From Acidovorax sp. 1608163 (lineage in GTDB: Bacteria > Pseudomonadota > Gammaproteobacteria > Burkholderiales > Burkholderiaceae_C): 64,000 nucleotides of DNA. Of this stretch, positions 27,794-36,934 are shown piece after piece. Location of the stretch: NCBI RefSeq assembly GCF_003669015.1, contig NZ_CP033069.1:2056501-2120500 (forward strand), given 5' to 3'. Position 1 is the stretch's first letter, and each line of letters starts with the position of its first letter. The notes below the pieces were generated by a model. It was not told the DNA's origin. It worked only from the letters and a program-made list of their open reading frames with translations, and did no database searches. The translations under genes were made by a program, and so were the position numbers.

Positions 27794-28711
27794 ATGACCC
27801 AGGCAACGCCCCAGCCCCAGCAGCACCCCACCGCCACGCCGGGCACGCTCGACGCGTTCATGCCCTTGCTCTTCGTCGCGCTGTGGAGCACCGGCTTCAT
27901 CGGCGCCAAGCTGGGGTTGCCGTATGTGGAGCCGCTCACCTTTCTGGCCATTCGTTTCGCGATCGTCGCCGTGCTGATGCTGGCGGTGGTGACGCTGGTG
28001 CGGGCTCCCTGGCCGCCGTCGGGCAGGGCGTGGCTGCACATCGGCGTGTCGGGCCTGCTGGTGCATGGGGTGTACCTGGGCGGCGTCTTCATCGCCATCG
28101 GCCACGGGCTGCCGTCGGGCATCACGGCGCTGGTGGTGGGGCTGCAGCCGCTGTTGACCGCGCTGGTGGCGGGCGCCTTGCTGGGCGAGAAGGTGCGGCC
28201 CGCGCAGTGGGCGGGCCTGGCTCTGGGGTTTACCGGCGTGGCGCTGGTGGTGGCCGGCAAGGTGGCCACGGTGCCGGGCGGCGCGCTGGTGGGCATGCTG
28301 CTGCCGGCCGTGTTGGCGCTGCTGGGAATCACGGCCGGCACGCTGTACCAAAAGCGCTTTTGCCCTGCGTTCGATTTGCGCACCGGCTCGGTCATCCAGT
28401 ACCTGCCGTGCGTGGTGGCCATGGCCGTGCTGGCGTACGCGACGGAAACCATGGCGGTGCAGTGGAGCGGCGAGTTCCTGTTCGCGCTGGGCTGGCTGGT
28501 GCTAGTGCTGTCACTGGGCGCTGTCAGTTTGCTGAATTTGCTGATCCGCCGGGGCGGCGCAGTGAACGTGGCCAGTCTGTTCTACCTGACCCCGCCCATG
28601 ACCGCGTTGGTGGCCTGGGCGGTGTTTGGCGAGACACTCAGCGGCTGGGCGCTGGCGGGGATGGCGTTGGCGGCCACCGGGGTGTGGATGGCAAGGCAGA
28701 CCAGCCGGTGA
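27794..28711 (+). CDS. DMT superfamily (EamA) exporter
   Basis: 305 residues, ten hydrophobic segments, in two EamA halves. Motifs include LLFVALWSTGFIGAKLGLPY at the start, EPLTFLAIRFAIVA, and in the second half SLFYLTPPMTALVAWAVFGE and the family ending GVWMARQ. Inner-membrane drug/metabolite exporter of unknown substrate, perhaps amino acids. It begins 106 bp after the LysR-type gene. Confidence 0.9.
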   Translation: MTQATPQPQQHPTATPGTLDAFMPLLFVALWSTGFIGAKLGLPYVEPLTFLAIRFAIVAVLMLAVVTLVRAPWPPSGRAWLHIGVSGLLVHGVYLGGVFIAIGHGLPSGITALVVGLQPLLTALVAGALLGEKVRPAQWAGLALGFTGVALVVAGKVATVPGGALVGMLLPAVLALLGITAGTLYQKRFCPAFDLRTGSVIQYLPCVVAMAVLAYATETMAVQWSGEFLFALGWLVLVLSLGAVSLLNLLIRRGGAVNVASLFYLTPPMTALVAWAVFGETLSGWALAGMALAATGVWMARQTSR

Positions 28712-28752
28712 TGGGGGCGGAGGTAGGAGCACCTGCGGGGTTGTGCAGATGT

Positions 28753-28800
28753 TTGCTATCTATTTGGTAGCTGGTAGCGCGCGGTGGGAGCGCGGTACAG
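28753..28800. repeat. dispersed two-arm intergenic repeat, copy 6 (degenerate)
   Basis: TTGCTATCTATTTGGTAGCT then GGTAGCGCGCGGTGGGAGCG: arms recognisable but decayed. It lies after the EamA exporter and before the convergent gene at 28828. Confidence 0.5.
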
Positions 28801-28827
28801 CCCTTTTTTATCGAAGATAAGGGGTTT

Positions 28828-29244
28828 TTAACTGCCCGGATCTACCGCCAGGATGCTCAGCGGCCCGGCGATGGACAGGCCGCTCAGGCCGGTGGAGGCG
28901 CTGAGCGCAGACACATGGCCATCCACCGCCCAGACCTCGACGTGCGCGTCTTTGACGCCGAACCGGCACGACACGGTGGCAAGGCGAAACTTCTCCTTGC
29001 GGGCAAACAGCACGTCCGCGGGCCACCGGTGCCAGAGCCAGCGTTTGCTGTAGAGCTCGATCTGCTTCCAGTCCGACACGCGGCGGATGTTGTTGATGCA
29101 GAGCACCTGCTGCGCCAGCAAGCGGCCGTCCGCCGGGGGCAGTGCGGCAGCCGTGGCATCGAGCAGCGCCTTTTCAAACGGCAACAGCTTGTTGGATGGC
29201 GTCGGCGCGACGATGCTCGGAGCCGAGAAATTCAGTGCAGCCAC
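28828..29244 (-). CDS. hypothetical protein, 138 aa
   Basis: 138 residues, no membrane segment, Ala/Leu-rich N-terminal third (LLPFEKALLDATAAALPPAD) and a more structured middle with INNIRRVSDWKQIELYSKRWLWHRWPADVLF and VSCRFGVKDAHVEVWAVDGHV. The coding character (codon use like its neighbours, place on the same strand 10 bp after the aminotransferase stop) supports a real gene. No family recognised. Confidence 0.6.
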   Translation of the reverse strand: MAALNFSAPSIVAPTPSNKLLPFEKALLDATAAALPPADGRLLAQQVLCINNIRRVSDWKQIELYSKRWLWHRWPADVLFARKEKFRLATVSCRFGVKDAHVEVWAVDGHVSALSASTGLSGLSIAGPLSILAVDPGS

Positions 29245-29254
29245 GGTCCGCGTC

Positions 29255-30421
29255 TCACAACTTGCGCAGCCGCTCCAGCGCGGCGCGCAGCGTGTCGTCC
29301 TTCTTGGCGAAACAGAAACGCACCACGCGCTGGTCGAATCCGTCGCCGTAGAACGCCGACAACGGAATCGCCGCCACGCCCACTTCGCGGGTGAGCCACT
29401 GGCAGAAGTCCGATTCGTTCAAATTGCTCACGGCCGAGATGTCCACGCACTGGAAGTAGCTGCCGGTGCTGGGCAGCAGCTTCAGGCGCGAGTCCGCCAG
29501 GCCCTGGCGGAACAGGTCGCGCTTGGCCTGGTAGAACGCGGGCAGCTGCAGGTAAGGCGCCGGGTCTTGCAGGTAGGCGGCCAGGCCGTGCTGCATGGGC
29601 GTGTTCACGGTGAACACGTTGAACTGGTGCACCTTGCGGAATTCGGCCGTCAGCGCTGCAGGGGCCGCCACGGTGCCGACCTTCCAGCCGGTGACGTGGA
29701 AGGTCTTGCCAAAGCTCGACACGATGAAAGCACGCGCCGCCAGGCCCGGAAAGCGCGCGGCGCTCTGGTGCTCGGCGCCGTCGAACACCATGTGCTCGTA
29801 CACCTCGTCGCTGATGAGCAGGATGTCGGTGGGCGCGAGCAGGTCCTCGAGCTGGCGCATCTCCTCGGCCGTCCAGATGGTGGCGCTGGGGTTGTGCGGG
29901 CTGTTGATGAGGATGGCGCGGGTGCGCGGCGTGATGGCCGCGCTGATCTTGCCGAAGTCGGGGCGGAAGGTGCCGGGCGTGAGCGGCACGCGCACCGCCT
30001 TGCCGCCCGCCAGCTCGATGTTGGGCACGTAGCTGTCGTAGCAGGGGTCGAGCACGATGACTTCGTCGCCCGGGTGCACGACGGCCAGGATGGCGGTGAT
30101 GATGGCCTGCGTGGCGCCGGCCGTGATGGTGATCTCTGTGTTGGGGTTGTAGGCGCGGCCATGCAGCGCTTCGATCTTGCGGGCCACGGCTTCGCGCAGC
30201 ACCGGCACCCCGGGCATGGGCGGGTACTGGTTGTGCCCGGCCTGCATGGCCGCCGTGACGGCGTTCACCAGCTCGGGGGCGCATTCAAAGTCGGGAAAGC
30301 CCTGGCCCAGGTTGACGGCCTGGTGCTCTGCGGCCAGTGCCGACATCACGGTGAAGATGGTGGTGCCCACGTTGGGCAGCTTGCTGGGGAAGGCGGGTGT
30401 GCGGGCGGTGGCTTGGGTCAT
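29255..30421 (-). CDS. class I/II PLP aminotransferase, methionine aminotransferase-like
   Basis: 388 residues. The PLP lysine lies in SSFGKTFHVTGWKVG; other fold-type I motifs are LGQGFPDFECAP, YPPMPGVPVLREAVA, ITAGATQAIITAIL and INSPHNPSA. The TFHVTGWK active-site context and overall length match YbdL-type methionine/glutamine aminotransferases (KAT-like). It is probably involved in methionine salvage or aromatic transamination. Transcribed after the CysB-like gene with a 68-bp gap. Confidence 0.88.
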   Translation of the reverse strand: MTQATARTPAFPSKLPNVGTTIFTVMSALAAEHQAVNLGQGFPDFECAPELVNAVTAAMQAGHNQYPPMPGVPVLREAVARKIEALHGRAYNPNTEITITAGATQAIITAILAVVHPGDEVIVLDPCYDSYVPNIELAGGKAVRVPLTPGTFRPDFGKISAAITPRTRAILINSPHNPSATIWTAEEMRQLEDLLAPTDILLISDEVYEHMVFDGAEHQSAARFPGLAARAFIVSSFGKTFHVTGWKVGTVAAPAALTAEFRKVHQFNVFTVNTPMQHGLAAYLQDPAPYLQLPAFYQAKRDLFRQGLADSRLKLLPSTGSYFQCVDISAVSNLNESDFCQWLTREVGVAAIPLSAFYGDGFDQRVVRFCFAKKDDTLRAALERLRKL

Positions 30422-30489
30422 GGCGCAGCAGCGTGGAAGGCGTGAAAAGCTTGGATTGGGTCAGGGACGTCTCTGGGGTTGGCCCGGAG

Positions 30490-31431
30490 TCACAGCTCGT
30501 AGTCGTTGACATGGCCGGTCATCGCGCGGGCGATGAGTTCGCGGCTCAGGCGGTCGCTGAGCAGCTCGGCAAACTTGTAGACGAAGTTGCGCAGGTAGGC
30601 GCCGCGCTTGAAGGCCACGCGCGCCACGCTCTGGCCGAACAGGTGGCCCACGGGGCGAACCACCAGGTCGCCCAGCGGATCGTCGCGCATCGCCATCTCG
30701 GCCACGATGCCGATGCCCAGGCCCAGGCGCACATAGGTCTTGATCACGTCCGAGTCGATGGCTTCGAGCACGATGCGCGGCTGCAGCTTGCGGGCGGCAA
30801 AGGCGTGGTCGATCTTGCCGCGGCCGGTGAACGAGGGGTGGTAGGTGATCAGGGCTTCATGGGCCAGGTCATCGAGGCCGATGCGCTCCTTTTGCGCCAG
30901 CGGGTGGTCGGTGGGCACCACCAGCACGTGCTGCCATTCGTAGCAGGGCAGGGTGACCAGTTCTGGGTAGTCCGCCAGGGACTCGGTGGCCATGCCGATC
31001 TCGGCCACCTCGTCGATGATCATGCGGGCCACTTCGTGCGGCGTGGCCTGGTGCAGGCTGATGTTGACCTTGGGGTAGGCCTCGCGCAGGCGGGCCACCG
31101 GCACCGGCAGCACGTAGCGGGCCTGGGTGTGGGTGGTGGCGATACTGAGCGTGCCGCTGTCCTGCGCGCTGAACTGCTCGCCGATGCGCTTGAGGTTGCC
31201 TACCTCGCGCATGATGACTTCGATGCTCTTGAGCACGTGCTGGCCCGGCTCGGTGATGCGCTTGAGGCGCTTGCCGTGGCGCGCGAAGATGTCCACGCCC
31301 AATTCTTCTTCCAGCTCGATGATGGCCTTGGAGACACCGGGCTGGGAGGTGTGCAGGGCCTTGGCGGCTTCGGTCAGATTGAGGTTACGGCGTGCAGCCT
31401 CTTGAACGAAGCGGAATTGGTGCAGGTTCAT
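30490..31431 (-). CDS. cysB: CysB family LysR-type regulator
   Basis: 313 residues with the CysB/Cbl signature start MNLHQFRFVQEAARRNLNLT and HTSQPGVSKAIIELEEELGVDIFARHGKRLKR. The ligand domain contains TTHTQARYVLP and VRLGLGIGIVAEMA, all typical of CysB, which senses acetylserine and controls sulfur assimilation. The siroheme ferrochelatase-like gene nearby, needed for sulfite reductase, fits this. Cbl is the alternative assignment. Confidence 0.9.
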   Translation of the reverse strand: MNLHQFRFVQEAARRNLNLTEAAKALHTSQPGVSKAIIELEEELGVDIFARHGKRLKRITEPGQHVLKSIEVIMREVGNLKRIGEQFSAQDSGTLSIATTHTQARYVLPVPVARLREAYPKVNISLHQATPHEVARMIIDEVAEIGMATESLADYPELVTLPCYEWQHVLVVPTDHPLAQKERIGLDDLAHEALITYHPSFTGRGKIDHAFAARKLQPRIVLEAIDSDVIKTYVRLGLGIGIVAEMAMRDDPLGDLVVRPVGHLFGQSVARVAFKRGAYLRNFVYKFAELLSDRLSRELIARAMTGHVNDYEL

Positions 31432-31552
31432 ATCTGATGAAGACTAAAGATTTTCATCATTATGCTGCATTCGTCTAAAGAATAGGCTTTGCCACCGTAT
31501 CAGCCACTTTGCAGAACCCGCCTGGAGTGGTCGGGCGGGCTGGCTTGCTGGT

Positions 31553-31933
31553 TCAGGTGGCCGGGGTTTCGCATGCAATGTGGGCCATCAGCGCGGTCAT
31601 GCGGGTGTCTTCGCCGATGGCTTGTTGCACATGAAAGGTGATACCGGGGTGCTGGGTGCGAAGTTCGCCTACCAACAGGGGCAAGTCCTCACGGGCGTGT
31701 TTGCCAGTGCCTAAAAACATGGGGACCACGGTGATGGCGGCGGCACCTTTGTCCACCAGGGTTTGCACCACTTGGCCGAGGTTGGGCTCACAAAGCTCCA
31801 AGTAGGCGCACGCCACAGGGCGGTGGGGCTGTGCGGCCTGGATGTGGGTAGCAACGGCCTCCAGGGGGGCGCGCCACAGAGGATCGCGAGAGCCGTGTGA
31901 GAAAAGCACGACGGCGGATGAGGAGGTTGTCAT
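31553..31933 (-). CDS. cbiX: sirohydrochlorin chelatase (CbiX/SirB short form)
   Basis: 126 residues from the ATG at 31933, the length of single-domain CbiX small proteins. Metal-ligating histidines are in LFSHGSRDP (H13) and GTGKHAREDLP (H79), and PMFLGTGKH is the family core. Inserts Fe or Co into sirohydrochlorin for siroheme or cobalamin. The neighbouring cysB suggests a role in siroheme for sulfite/nitrite reduction. A longer upstream frame overlaps lptG and is rejected. Confidence 0.9.
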   Translation of the reverse strand: MTTSSSAVVLFSHGSRDPLWRAPLEAVATHIQAAQPHRPVACAYLELCEPNLGQVVQTLVDKGAAAITVVPMFLGTGKHAREDLPLLVGELRTQHPGITFHVQQAIGEDTRMTALMAHIACETPAT

Positions 31934-31956
31934 GGCTGCCAAAGAGATAAGCCGCG

Positions 31957-33069
31957 CTAACGCCGGAGCACAAGCCACCCAAAAGCGGCCAGTGACAGCA
32001 ATGAGTAAATGAGGCCGGGCGCCGCAGCAGTGAGCCAGGGCGACCAGTTTTGCAGGTTGCCCGCATAGCCGAACACGTTGTTGAGCAGGAAGAAGCTGAT
32101 GCCGGCCATCACCCCGCCAAACACGTAACCCGCAATACCGCCGGAGCGAAAGTGCAAATAGGCGAAGGGCAGTGCCAGCACCACCATAACCAGGCAACTG
32201 AGGGGGTAAAAAACTTTGCGCCAGAACTCGATCTCGTACCTCTGTGCCGATTGCCCGTTGCTGTCGAGGTGGCGGATGTACTGGAACAGGTCGAACGTGG
32301 CCATGCGGTCTGGCTTGAGCAGGGAGGCGGCCACCATGTCTGCGCTGATATGGGTGCTCCATTGCCACTCGGGCAATTTCTGGTGTTCTACACGGGCTTC
32401 GGTGTCGCCGCGCTGGAAGAAAACGCTGCGCTGTACATCGCTCAGGTTCCAGGCACCTGACTGGCCCGTGCTGACCTGCCCTGTCGCTGCATGGGTTTGT
32501 GAGGCGATGCGGCCTTGTTCGTCGAACTCAAAGATCCGCACATCGACCAAGCCACTGTCTGGGCCAATGGCGCGCACGTTGACGGCGTAGGAGTGGTTGT
32601 CCTGCTTTTCCTTGAGCCAGGCCCCTGTGGCGCCAGCGCTGAGCTTGCCCAGGTGGCGTACCTTGATCAGTTGGGCGGCCTTGTCGGTCAGTGGAGCCAG
32701 GTAGTCGCCCACGGCAAACGTGACCAGCACAAAAAAACCACCCAAGGTGAGCAGGGTGCGCAGGGCCAGCCAAGGGCCCATGCCGCTGGTGCGCATGATG
32801 GTGAACTCCGAGCTTTGCGCTAGGCGCGCCATCACAAAGATGGTGCCAATGAGCACCGTGATGGGCAGCAGTTCGTAGAGATGGCTGGGGATGCTGAGCG
32901 TCACAAACAGCAGGGCGTGCGACAGCTGGTAGCCGTTTTCCCCCGTGCGCCCAATCCAGCGCAGTTCGTCCACCAGGTCAAAAAAGAAGAACAGCGCCAA
33001 AAAGCCGATGGTCACGAAGGTGACCGCAAAAACAGCTTCGCGGTGAATGAGGCGGCGTAAGGTGTTCAC
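31957..33069 (-). CDS. lptG: LPS export ABC transporter permease LptG
   Basis: 370 residues from a GTG at 33069, whose GTGA overlaps the lptF stop, the usual coupling of these genes. Six membrane helices: three at the N-terminus (VFAVTFVTIGFLALFFFFDL onward) and three at the C-terminus, flanking a periplasmic beta-jellyroll (about 130-275). YPLSCLVMVVLALPFAYLHFRSGG is the LptF/G family signature. Works with LptF and the LptB ATPase (not in this window) to extract LPS. Confidence 0.93.
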   Translation of the reverse strand: MNTLRRLIHREAVFAVTFVTIGFLALFFFFDLVDELRWIGRTGENGYQLSHALLFVTLSIPSHLYELLPITVLIGTIFVMARLAQSSEFTIMRTSGMGPWLALRTLLTLGGFFVLVTFAVGDYLAPLTDKAAQLIKVRHLGKLSAGATGAWLKEKQDNHSYAVNVRAIGPDSGLVDVRIFEFDEQGRIASQTHAATGQVSTGQSGAWNLSDVQRSVFFQRGDTEARVEHQKLPEWQWSTHISADMVAASLLKPDRMATFDLFQYIRHLDSNGQSAQRYEIEFWRKVFYPLSCLVMVVLALPFAYLHFRSGGIAGYVFGGVMAGISFFLLNNVFGYAGNLQNWSPWLTAAAPGLIYSLLSLAAFGWLVLRR

Positions 33070-34160
33070 GCAGGGCTCCTTGGTGCCCACAGGCGGCTAG
33101 GCGTCCACTGGTTGTGCCGGATGGCCAGCAGCAGCAGGCCTACGGCCAGCGTGCCACCGTGCAGCAGCACCATGAACCCGACCAGCCCCATGCGGCCGGA
33201 GCCAATCCAGCTTTGACCCAATGTCATGAGGTTGTAGTAGATGATGAATGCGAAGAGCGCCAGCACCATGCTGGTGCTGCGCGCAGCTCGGGGGTTAGCG
33301 CTGGCCAGCGCCAGGCCAAGCACCACAAAATTGAGCGCAGCCAGCGCCAGGCCTGCGCGCCATCCCAGTTCTGCCAAGTTGGCGGGCACCGGCTGGGCTA
33401 ACAAGGCTGGGGTGGAGCGGGTCTTGACGGAGAACTCTTCCACAGCGCCCGGCGGTGCAGAGCCAATGCGGGTGGAATATTCTTCAAATTCGCTGACTTT
33501 GAGGCCCGCCTTGTCTCGCGTGGATTCCAGTCGTTGGCCGTTGATCAAGATGGCGATACGGTCCTCGCCCTTGATTTCCATGCGCGCACTGTGTGCGCTG
33601 GTCACGGATTCCTTGTCGCCTACCGACGTAGCGATGAAGATGTTGTTGCCAGCCTGGGTGTCGGGTGCGTCTTTGTCAATGAAGAACACCCTACTACCGT
33701 TAGCCGACTCCTGGAATTCGCCGGGGGCAATGCGGTCAATGTCGCTGCGCTGTTCGTAGCGGGTTTTCAGTTCCTGGATCTGGGTGTTGGACCAGGGCCA
33801 GACTGCCAGCGATAGCACGGCGATGACGGCCATGACGGGCCAGGCAAAGCGCAGCAGAGGCGGCAGCAGGCTGACCAGCCCACGGCCACTGGCAAACCAG
33901 ATGACCATCTCGCTCTCACGGTACATTCTGGAGAGTGTGCTGACCACCGCAACAAACAGGCTCAGGCTGAGAATGATGGGCAGTTGACCGAGCACGGTAA
34001 ACCCCATCACGAGCATGACGTCAGAAGGATTGACGCTGCCACGTGAGGCTTGTCCCAGGGTGCGGATCAGCATCATGGTCATGACCACGGTGACCAGCAC
34101 CACCAGCGTCGCGCCGAAGCTGCGCGCCAGCTCCTTGCGAATAGATGAATCGAATAACAT
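33066..34160 (-). CDS. lptF: LPS export ABC transporter permease LptF
   Basis: 364 residues from the ATG at 34160 (MLFDSSIRKELARSFGATLVV), a typical LptF start; a longer in-frame start at 34178 is unlikely. Six helices around a periplasmic jellyroll, with FTVLGQLPIILSLSLFVAVV and SRMYRESEMVIWFASG as family motifs. Overlaps lptG by 4 bp. Its start lies only 23 bp from the divergent pepA start. Confidence 0.94.
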   Translation of the reverse strand: MLFDSSIRKELARSFGATLVVLVTVVMTMMLIRTLGQASRGSVNPSDVMLVMGFTVLGQLPIILSLSLFVAVVSTLSRMYRESEMVIWFASGRGLVSLLPPLLRFAWPVMAVIAVLSLAVWPWSNTQIQELKTRYEQRSDIDRIAPGEFQESANGSRVFFIDKDAPDTQAGNNIFIATSVGDKESVTSAHSARMEIKGEDRIAILINGQRLESTRDKAGLKVSEFEEYSTRIGSAPPGAVEEFSVKTRSTPALLAQPVPANLAELGWRAGLALAALNFVVLGLALASANPRAARSTSMVLALFAFIIYYNLMTLGQSWIGSGRMGLVGFMVLLHGGTLAVGLLLLAIRHNQWTPSRLWAPRSPA

Positions 34161-34183
34161 TGGCTCGAAGGAAAACACCGATT

Positions 34184-35701
34184 ATGAACTTTGATCTGAA
34201 GAAACTGGATTTGGATGCCGCCGCAAGCGAAAAATGCGACTTGTTGGCTGTTTTGGTGACTGAGGAGTTCAAGGCTGGCAAGGACCCGCTGTCGGCCTTG
34301 GCAGGGCAAGCCATCAAGCAAGGTGACTTCAGTGCCAAGCTGGGCAAAGTGCTGCAGTGCTACAACGCGCCTGCAGCCGTTGCCCGGCGTGTGGTGTTGC
34401 TGGGGGCGGGTGATGGGTCTGCGCGTGCTGTTCGCCAAGCGGTGCTGTCGCTGTCTGCCCTGCTCAAGGGGCCGCAGGTCAAGCGCATGGCTGTGGTGTC
34501 TTCCGCTGCATTGTCGGGTCCCGCTGTCAGCGCCCTGGTCCAGGCCGTGGCCGAGGCCAGCTATGTTTACACCACCACCAAGTCCAAAGCAGAAGCGCGG
34601 GCTTTGGTGCGTTGCGTGGTGGGGGTGTTTGATGTCATCAAGGTCCGGTCAGAGTTTGATGAAGGAGTGGCGTTGGTTGCCGGTGTTGAGTTTGCCCGTG
34701 AATGGGGCAACAGGCCTGCGAACCATGCCACGCCGACGATGTTGGCCGAGGCCGCCAAATCGCTGGCCAAGCAGCCTCGCATCCAATGCAAGGTGCATGG
34801 TCCTGCCGAAGTGGCAAAGCTGGGCATGGGCGCGTTCATGGCCGTGGCCCAGGGGGCGGAGCAGCCCCTGCGGTTCATTGAATTGCACTACCGTGGTGCA
34901 GCCAAAGACACCCCGGCCGTGGTGCTGGTGGGCAAAGGGATCACCTTCGACACCGGCGGCATCTCCATCAAGCCTGCAGGCGAGATGGACGAGATGAAGT
35001 TCGATATGTGTGGCGCTGCCAGTGTGCTGGGCGTATTCAAGGCCCTGGCTGAGCTGCAGCCCGCATTGAATGTGGTGGGCTTGATCCCTGCGTGCGAGAA
35101 CATGCCCGACGGCCGCGCCGTAAAACCGGGCGATGTGGTCACCAGCATGAGCGGCCAGACCATCGAGATCTTGAACACCGACGCCGAAGGGCGCTTGGTG
35201 TTGTGTGATGCGCTGACGTACGCGGCGCGCTTTAAGCCCGCGGCGCTGATTGACATTGCCACCCTGACTGGCGCCTGCGTGATTGCCCTGGGTGGCGTCC
35301 GCAGCGGCCTGTATGCCAACCGCGATGACTTGGCCCTGGCTTTGCAGCAGGCGGGTGATGTGTCGCTGGACCTGTGCTGGCGCATGCCCCTGGACGATGA
35401 CTATGCCGATGGACTCAAGAGCAATTTTGCTGACATGGGCAATGTGGCTGGGCGGGCTGGTGGCTCTATTACGGCTGCCAAGTTCTTGCAAAAATTTGTG
35501 GGGGACATCCCCTGGGCGCACCTGGACATTGCGGGCACCGCTTGGAAGGGGGGTGCGGCCAAGGGCTCTACCGGGCGTCCTGTGGGCTTGTTGTTTCAGT
35601 ACCTGCTGACGCAGGCCGCAGCAGCTGCTAAAGAAGTCGCAAAAAAACCTGCAGCCAAACCCCGCGCCAAGCCTGTAAAGCGTGCATCGGCCGCCAGCTG
35701 A
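34184..35701 (+). CDS. pepA: leucyl aminopeptidase
   Basis: 505 residues from the ATG at 34184. M17 family: zinc ligands and catalytic residues lie in VGKGITFDTGGISIKP, MCGAASVLG and the signature NTDAEGRLVL. E. coli PepA is 503 residues; here the final 25 residues are Lys/Pro/Ala-rich (KKPAAKPRAKPVKRA). The lptF-pepA divergent spacer is 23 bp, so each promoter must lie within the other's 5' region. PepA also binds DNA in enterobacteria. Confidence 0.95.
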   Translation: MNFDLKKLDLDAAASEKCDLLAVLVTEEFKAGKDPLSALAGQAIKQGDFSAKLGKVLQCYNAPAAVARRVVLLGAGDGSARAVRQAVLSLSALLKGPQVKRMAVVSSAALSGPAVSALVQAVAEASYVYTTTKSKAEARALVRCVVGVFDVIKVRSEFDEGVALVAGVEFAREWGNRPANHATPTMLAEAAKSLAKQPRIQCKVHGPAEVAKLGMGAFMAVAQGAEQPLRFIELHYRGAAKDTPAVVLVGKGITFDTGGISIKPAGEMDEMKFDMCGAASVLGVFKALAELQPALNVVGLIPACENMPDGRAVKPGDVVTSMSGQTIEILNTDAEGRLVLCDALTYAARFKPAALIDIATLTGACVIALGGVRSGLYANRDDLALALQQAGDVSLDLCWRMPLDDDYADGLKSNFADMGNVAGRAGGSITAAKFLQKFVGDIPWAHLDIAGTAWKGGAAKGSTGRPVGLLFQYLLTQAAAAAKEVAKKPAAKPRAKPVKRASAAS

Positions 35702-35705
35702 GCCA

Positions 35706-36140
35706 ATGACAGAGATCGCCTTTCACTTCAATGCGCCAGACAAACTGGCCTATGCGTGCCGCTTTGCGCGCAAGGCCCAGCGGGCGGGGGCCCAACTGGT
35801 GATCTTGGCACCCAAACCTGTTTTGGTGGACCTGGATCGCATGCTTTGGTCGGTGTCGCCGCAGGACTTTGTTGCGCACTGCTTCGACGATGCCGATGAG
35901 GACCAGTTGGCGGTATCTCCAGTCGTGTTGTCTGCTGAGTTGGGCGCAACACCGCACCAGGACGTGTTGCTCAATTTGGGGGCTCAAGTGCCTGCTGCGT
36001 TTGAGCGGTTTTCTCGGCTCATTGAGGTGGTGAGTTCCACGGACGAACAAGACCGGGGCCAAGCGCGGCTGCGATGGAAGCACTACGCGGCGCGTGGCTA
36101 CGCGATTGTTCGGCACGATTTGGTGTTGAAGGGGGGGTGA
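35706..36140 (+). CDS. holC: DNA polymerase III chi subunit
   Basis: 144 residues from the ATG at 35706 (MTEIAFHFNAPDKLAYACRF), 4 bp after the pepA stop. HolC pattern: KLAYACRFARKAQRAGAQLVI, LDRMLWSVSPQDFVAHC, then a C-terminal RWKHYAARGYAIVRHDL. Connects the clamp loader to SSB. pepA-holC pairing is standard in proteobacteria. Confidence 0.94.
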   Translation: MTEIAFHFNAPDKLAYACRFARKAQRAGAQLVILAPKPVLVDLDRMLWSVSPQDFVAHCFDDADEDQLAVSPVVLSAELGATPHQDVLLNLGAQVPAAFERFSRLIEVVSSTDEQDRGQARLRWKHYAARGYAIVRHDLVLKGG

Positions 36141-36143
36141 AGA

Positions 36144-36803
36144 ATGTCTACAGCACCTCCCAGAGTCCCCCCGCGTTTTGTCCCGACACTCACCGAAGTG
36201 GTGCAAACCCCATCAGGGCAAAGTGTCGCAGCCCCTACATCGGTGCCGAAACCTCCGCCTGCTTCGGTGGCTCCCTCCACTCCGGTGGTTACGGAGAAGG
36301 TTTCGGGCACTTCGTTGGTGAGAGGGGGCGCGACAGGTGCTGTTTCTGCTCAGGCGCTCCCTGTGCCGCCAAGCCTGCCTGCTCGGGGTATTTCGGGGGA
36401 CGGAAAAGGGGGCGCTGTAGGCGCCGCTGCGCGTTCTGCTGCGACGGCCCTGGCCCCGGTATCTGCTGCAGGAGTGGGCGCGGGTGCCTTAGGCTCCTCC
36501 AGTCCAGCGGTGGCTTCCCCAGCCCCAATGGCCGTTGCCAAAGAAGCCCGCGCTGATGTTCGTCCGCCCGCCAGATCGTTGCCTGAAGGAACCGAGGAGT
36601 ACATGGTTCATCGGGTGATGCAGCGTGTGGATGTGGTGCTGGACCAGCGGTTGCGTGAGGCCATCGCCACGGTGGTGCAGGAGCAAACCAGATCGGTGCT
36701 GCCACGCTTGCGCGAAGAGATTGAGTCCGTGGTGCGCCACGCGGTCTATGAAGCCGTGGCAGACGAACTGGCGAGCGCACACCCTGACGTACCTCAAGGA
36801 TGA
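36144..36803 (+). CDS. Pro/Ala-rich protein with C-terminal helical domain (DUF2486-like)
   Basis: 219 residues, starting 3 bp after holC. Residues 1 to about 140 are low-complexity Pro/Ala/Val/Ser with no structure. The last 70 residues form an amphipathic helical segment, EEYMVHRVMQRVDVVLDQRL then REEIESVVRHAVYEAVADEL. A Burkholderiales family (DUF2486) sits beside holC with this layout; I assign it by position and composition, not by search. Function unknown. Confidence 0.7.
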   Translation: MSTAPPRVPPRFVPTLTEVVQTPSGQSVAAPTSVPKPPPASVAPSTPVVTEKVSGTSLVRGGATGAVSAQALPVPPSLPARGISGDGKGGAVGAAARSAATALAPVSAAGVGAGALGSSSPAVASPAPMAVAKEARADVRPPARSLPEGTEEYMVHRVMQRVDVVLDQRLREAIATVVQEQTRSVLPRLREEIESVVRHAVYEAVADELASAHPDVPQG

Positions 36804-36934
36804 CAGGGTATTCCCCTGTGGTTTCCCCTGCATTTAATCGTGTTCCCTAATGGGCTGGCCTGTAAATTGCGATATGTTCCACTGCGTTGAGACACAAGAA
36901 AAATTCTCAGCGTTTATCTTTACTGGAGATTGAT